Assembly (NCBI GenBank): GCA_028551475.1
Contig: CM052361.1
Span: 15,379,274-15,443,273 of the forward strand
DNA from: Casuarina equisetifolia
Lineage: Eukaryota > Streptophyta > Magnoliopsida > Fagales > Casuarinaceae
DNA length: 64,000 nucleotides
Direction of reading: 5' to 3'
In this document: positions 59,351-64,000 of the stretch, piece by piece
Layout: every line of letters begins with the position of its first letter
How positions within the stretch are numbered: position 1 is the first letter of the stretch
Translations under genes and position numbers: made by a program
The notes under the pieces: generated by a model
Seen by the model: the letters and a program-made list of their open reading frames with translations, nothing else
What the model was told of the DNA's origin: nothing
Databases searched by the model: none

Positions 59351-62300
59351 ATGGCTTCAGGTGATTTCCCTTATCTTCTTTCCTCCCCCTCTTTTGCGGT
59401 AAATATTCGCTCCAATATTCCTTTTCGTGGAGGAGAAAACTTGGGTCTAGGAACCAATCTAGGTTTTTGAATCTCCTTTCTTTTTTTTTTTTTCTTTTCT
59501 TTTGGGGCTCGAACTAACGAGCCAGTGATTTTATTTTCATGTATTTTTAGGACAATTTCTTGACTGCTGATTCCGCATCTCTAATAAACTTCTAGAAATC
59601 GTTTAATCATTCTAAAGTTATGTCAAACAATTGTTTCCTTTGAGAGGAAGTGATTTTGGTTATGGCAAATTATGCTGCGTTTAGGCAGAAAGATAGACAA
59701 ATAGAAAGAGACATTGGTTGTCAATTTGATCTAAGATAGAAAGATAATCGTTAGCAGCTACCGGGTTAGCATCAAACCATCCATAAATTTTTTGTCGTAG
59801 TGAGTTATATGTTTTCATTGTTAATTGTTATTGTTAATTTCACTTAAAGAGTGATTAATAGCTAAACTTCTATGGTTCCTTGCATTTTTAATTTCTACAT
59901 ACGCACATATGCCCACTCCATTGATCGCTAAAATTTGTATTGTAAAAGTTAATTCGTTTTGGAAAAGGAAACTTGATTACGGAGTTAATGTTTTCAATTC
60001 GTTTAGATGCGGACATGGAGGATTATGGTTTTGAGTACTCTGAAGAGGAGCAAGAGGAGCAAGATGTTGACATTGAAAATCAGTACTACAATGCGAAAGG
60101 TACTTCCTAGTTCTTTTGTTCTTACAAGCTTTTAGATATTAGCAAAACCTTCTGATTTTTGGAATTTAAGATTCAGTTTTAAGATATCGTTCTGTCTTAC
60201 ATAGAGCTCTTTATTATATCTGTGAGAAGCTAGTCTTTACGTCATAAATAATTTCATGACCAGTGGTGAAGAGAATTTTATAGGCTTTTGTAGAGTTACT
60301 TTGAGAGTTTTGTCGCACTGCCCTCTTGTTCTGTAGAGTTTGCATAGATAGGTGGATAAGAACATACTTGATAATGTTGTAAATCAAGAGCATGCGATCT
60401 CCATGGAAAATTTTCATTTCCTTCTCACCTCTTTAAGAAGGAAAATGGGTGGGTGTGGGTAATGGGTGATTAAGTTTCATGGGTTAACATTTTGTCAACC
60501 TATAATATCTACTGGGATTCTTGAGACTTACAGCTTTAATTAACAACATTTGAGATTGTTGTCTTAGAATTACTTGATTTTGTAGATGAAGTGTGGGCCG
60601 AACTTTTTTTTATTTTTTTTTTGAATTTTTTAAAAGATGGTCAAGTTCCCATTTACTTATCATGATGTTAAGGAAAAGGAGGTAAAGGGTGCTTTATTTC
60701 CACATGTTAACAAACCATCAACATGTCTAATTTATGGCAAGACTCATGAGACATTGCTGATGACATTTTTAACATGGCTTTCATAATAAATATGATTTTC
60801 TTTTTCTGTTTTTATTTTCTGGGAACGTGAAATATTTTTCTGTCATCGGATTCTTTGTCTTTTTCCTTTTTATTTTCGTTCTTTTTGTTTTTGCCCAAAT
60901 ATTGTTGAAATTTTCAAAGTTAGCCACTGTGAAAAAAGAAATCCTTTTTTTTTTGTTCACCTCCTTTTCTTCCCAATTTCCTCTTTGCTTGAGATTGAAT
61001 GCTTGGCATCATATGGTAGCTGCTTTTCCCCTAGTAATACTGGTATCAACTTCTTATTTCCAACCATGTATTTCTAGGGTTGGTTGAAACTGATCCAGAA
61101 GGTGCCTTGGCTGGTTTTGCTGAAGTAGTACGCATGGAAGCAGAGAAGGCAGAATGGTGAGTATGTTAAGAATTTAAATTTCCTGATCTCATGTGACACC
61201 TAACCTGGAGACGGGAGAATTTTCTAGTAATATCTTTTCCTTTGTTTTGCGTTTTAACAATTTCAGCTGTAGTAATATAGCTTCATAATTTTTATGATAT
61301 GGATGTGCTTTTGCCCTATGATTTGATATCATTGTTGTGCCATTATTTTTTTTCTCCCACAAAAGAGCCATAATAAGGGAATTTCTAGAGAATTTAAGTC
61401 TAGAATTTCAAGATTAATAAACTCTTGAAAAAAGAAGAAGGAATAAGTGCTATCTAAGGCAAATTTGCTATCTTCTGAAGTCCTCAAGAGTAAAGGTTTA
61501 AGGGTAAAAATGCTCTTGTCCCTTATTGTTTGGATTGATCCGATTTATATCTCTTAGGTTCTCAATTTTTTGCCCATTGGAACTTCAACTCGTTCCAATT
61601 ATCCATTTCCATCCTTCTTCTATGAAGTTATAAATTACAATTGTCTCTGCTTTAGTTATCTCCAGACTATATCCCATACTTCCACTCGAATTTGATTAAG
61701 TGGCCTCTTTGTCCAAGGCAGTGCTACCACCAAATTCACCATTATTCATCTGAGTCTTGGGGGATCATCATTACCATGTATTTAATTGTATTCCAAGGAT
61801 GCTGAAAACTGGAATTGAGCTATTAACAAAGGAGAGTAAACTCTCCTTCATGCCACCTTTAACTTTCACCATATGCATGCACCACAAAGTTTGGTACATT
61901 TATTGGTCAAATTTTGGATACATAGCCAGATGCAATCTACCTAATGGCCACTATTACCAACCCTGTGAGTATCCATTTATGTTGAAGTCAATCCTACTAG
62001 TCATTGGTGAGGCCTTTTAAATCTGTTAAATGAATCAGTCAGGTCTGAAGCCTGGTAACTCCTTAATTCACTTGGAAGTCCACCTAAAACCCAACTCTGG
62101 TGTTGGGTGGTAAATCAGGTCTACAAGAGACACTAAGCACCCTTTGTAACCTACATTATTTCCATGTCCTATACATCTGCTAGACCTCACTGCTAATGTC
62201 CGTAGGTGAATTAGATCCTTCTCTTTCCTTTCTAGTCTCCTATTTGTGACTACATGCCTCTTGCAATGTTTTAATGGCTTGACAGCCTTGATGTGGTTGG

Positions 62301-64000
62301 TGTCCCTTTATGTCTTCAGTGCCAAGCACTTGGCTTTCCTCTAGGGATATTAAGTTATGCTGATTCAATATGTCTTTGTACCCCAATTAAATGGCCAAAA
62401 CTGCTGAAAACATAGAAGCTGACATGCCAACTGCATGATCATGATCATGATGTTTGCCAAGCCCCAATGCCAATAGCATTTGAGTACATTCTGAAATATC
62501 ATTTATAAACCCTGCAGAAACCCCCAAGTCAGATACATCCTCAGTGGATACCAAGCAAAAGCGCCAAATAGAATGGTGTCCATGTCATGGCATATCTGAA
62601 ATGGATTATGGTTAGGTGCTGAGGGAAATTTACTGCTTATAATTCGGTGGAAGGTGGATATATTGACTGGAAGAAATGGATAGTATACTGGGTTTGATTA
62701 GGGAAATTGAGAATCTTGGATATCAATTGCGCCAACCACAACTACATGAGGTAGATGGAAATGTGCATAACATTTAATGGTGATCGTTGATGAGCCTTCT
62801 GTATTTGTATTGATGTTTTGAATTTTAACTTATGTGCTTATAGCTTCTGCTTTAAGCTTTACACACTAAAGCTTGGCATCAATTTCAAGTTAAAAAGGTC
62901 TTCCGGGGTTCTCAAGTATTGTTCTTTGCTCTTTATAGCATTTAGTTTTACAATTTATTGATTTTTCAGATTTCCTGTTTGTAAAGTTCGCTGCTTATTT
63001 GAAAAGGTAGCTTTTATCAGAAGTAGAAGAAGTCTAATGTAGAATACAGTTCCTTTTGTATCAAATTTACTTTATTTGGCAAGGGCCAAATTAGGAGGAC
63101 AATCTATTACAGTGAAGTGATGAAGTTAATGATGCTGTTTCTGAAGTCTTTGTTTAATCGGACTGAGCTAGTCATGCATCTCTACATCTTCAAAATTGTT
63201 CAACGTTTTTTTAATTTTAGATCTTAAAGTTGCTGCGCTAATATACCACTAGTGTGTGGCCTTCTATTTTTAAGATGTTTTTGAGCTAAAAAAAAAAAGT
63301 AAAAATAGACATGCGTCTTTCTTTTCTTTATATGCCACTTTCCCATATTCGAGCACCTGCACCTCTGTTTCTTTTGCTTGTTCAATTACAGGCATTCTTA
63401 ACTCCACTTGAAAACTTTCTAGATTAACTTTTTTATTTGAAAACTTTTGTTGGTTAATGAACTTTTTGCCTGATGTTCCAGGGGATTTAAGGCTCTGAAA
63501 CAAACTGTGAAGCTTTATTATCGGTTAGGAAAGTATGAACAAATGATGCAAGCCTATAGAGAAATGTTGACTTACATTAAGTCAGCAGTGACACGAAACT
63601 ATAGTGAAAAATGTATAAATAGTATCATGGATTTTGTTTCCGGATCAGCTAGTCAGAACTTTGGGCTTCTTCAAGAATTCTACCAAACCACACTGAAGGC
63701 TCTTGAAGAGGCAAAAAATGAGGTTAAGGCTCAGTCTTTTCCTAAGTCCAAAGATAGTTTTTATGGAGTTGCAATTTTGAATGTATTGCTCTCATGCTGC
63801 GCAGAGACTGTGGTTTAAAACAAATCTCAAGCTCTGCAAGATTTGGTTTGACATGGGTGAATATGGGCGAATGAATAAGGTGTTGGTCTGGTTCTGTTTT
63901 TTATTTTCAGTTTTCTCTTAATATATATTGGAATGCAGCACATAATTTCTTGGACACAGATTTTGAAGGAGCTTCACAAATCTTGCCGAAAAGAAGATGG
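59351..64000 (+). CDS. CSN2: COP9 signalosome subunit 2 (5' part, cut by window end)
   Basis: CSN2 is a PCI-domain core subunit of the COP9 signalosome, the nuclear and cytosolic complex that removes NEDD8/RUB from cullins and in plants represses light development in the dark (FUS12). The exons are 59351-59360, 60007-60099, 61078-61156, 63482-63722, 63805-63879 and 63960 to the end. All introns are GT/AG with matching phases. The encoded start is [20 protein letters not shown], the acidic N-terminus of the family. Then come [40 protein letters not shown] and [20 protein letters not shown], the helical TPR-like repeats. About 179 of some 440 residues lie in the window; the PCI domain is beyond it. 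The first coding exon is only 10 nt. Intron 3 spans 2.3 kb. Confidence 0.95.

Noticed and set aside
63723..63818. Continuation of the CSN2 exon 4 frame to a stop codon
   Set aside because: It reads through an intron; splicing 63722 to 63805 restores the conserved NERLWFK sequence.
1..64000. CRISPR arrays, operons, phage or bacterial defence systems, tRNA or rRNA genes
   Set aside because: None seen; gene structure and content are those of a plant nuclear chromosome.

Overview
This is nuclear DNA from a flowering plant, most likely a woody eudicot. It is AT-rich, has short coding exons with GT/AG introns, and carries many decayed Ty1/copia, Ty3/gypsy and LINE retroelements. Every recognisable host gene belongs to a plant family. 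I do not name a species; the pentatricopeptide protein resembles but clearly differs from the grapevine version I remember.

Layout. Positions 1 to about 19,000 are a retroelement graveyard. Gypsy fragments (1165-3320 and 8575-9740) flank a broken copia element (3330-8575), which is itself split by one of three copies of a 1 kb-class repeat. Then comes one structurally complete but dead copia element (11500-16767) with 538-bp LTRs and a 5-bp target duplication. From 19,698 the window is gene-bearing: a DHHC S-acyltransferase like Arabidopsis PAT11 (+, 19698-30651, with a LINE relic in its last intron), a chloroplast-type DUF177/YceD protein (-, 34464-32710), an intronless pentatricopeptide repeat protein (-, 39382-37145), the small basic aquaporin SIP2 (+, 40027-43021), a protein-kinase-fold protein that looks catalytically dead (-, 53059-47111), and the 5' half of COP9 signalosome subunit 2 (+, 59351 to the window end). 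Further copia relics lie at 31690-32520, 44420-45330 and 53728-58300.

The host genes do not form a pathway. Their products act in membrane protein lipidation, plastid rRNA or ribosome accumulation, organellar RNA handling, ER water or solute permeability, an unknown pseudokinase role, and cullin deneddylation. The PPR and SIP2 genes are divergent and share a spacer of about 640 bp. No bacterial-type system, CRISPR array or operon is present.

Most worth checking: intron 4 of the DUF177 gene begins TTAAGT where GTAAGT is expected, a one-base loss of the splice donor that would break the protein if real. Next are the non-canonical LTR ends of the copia element at 11500-16767, the loss of the DFG aspartate and the 7-nt first coding exon in the kinase-like gene, and a 75-bp tandem duplication inside a 130-codon reading frame near 8 kb. 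All exon models were made by eye from splice signals and remembered family sequences, without transcript evidence.
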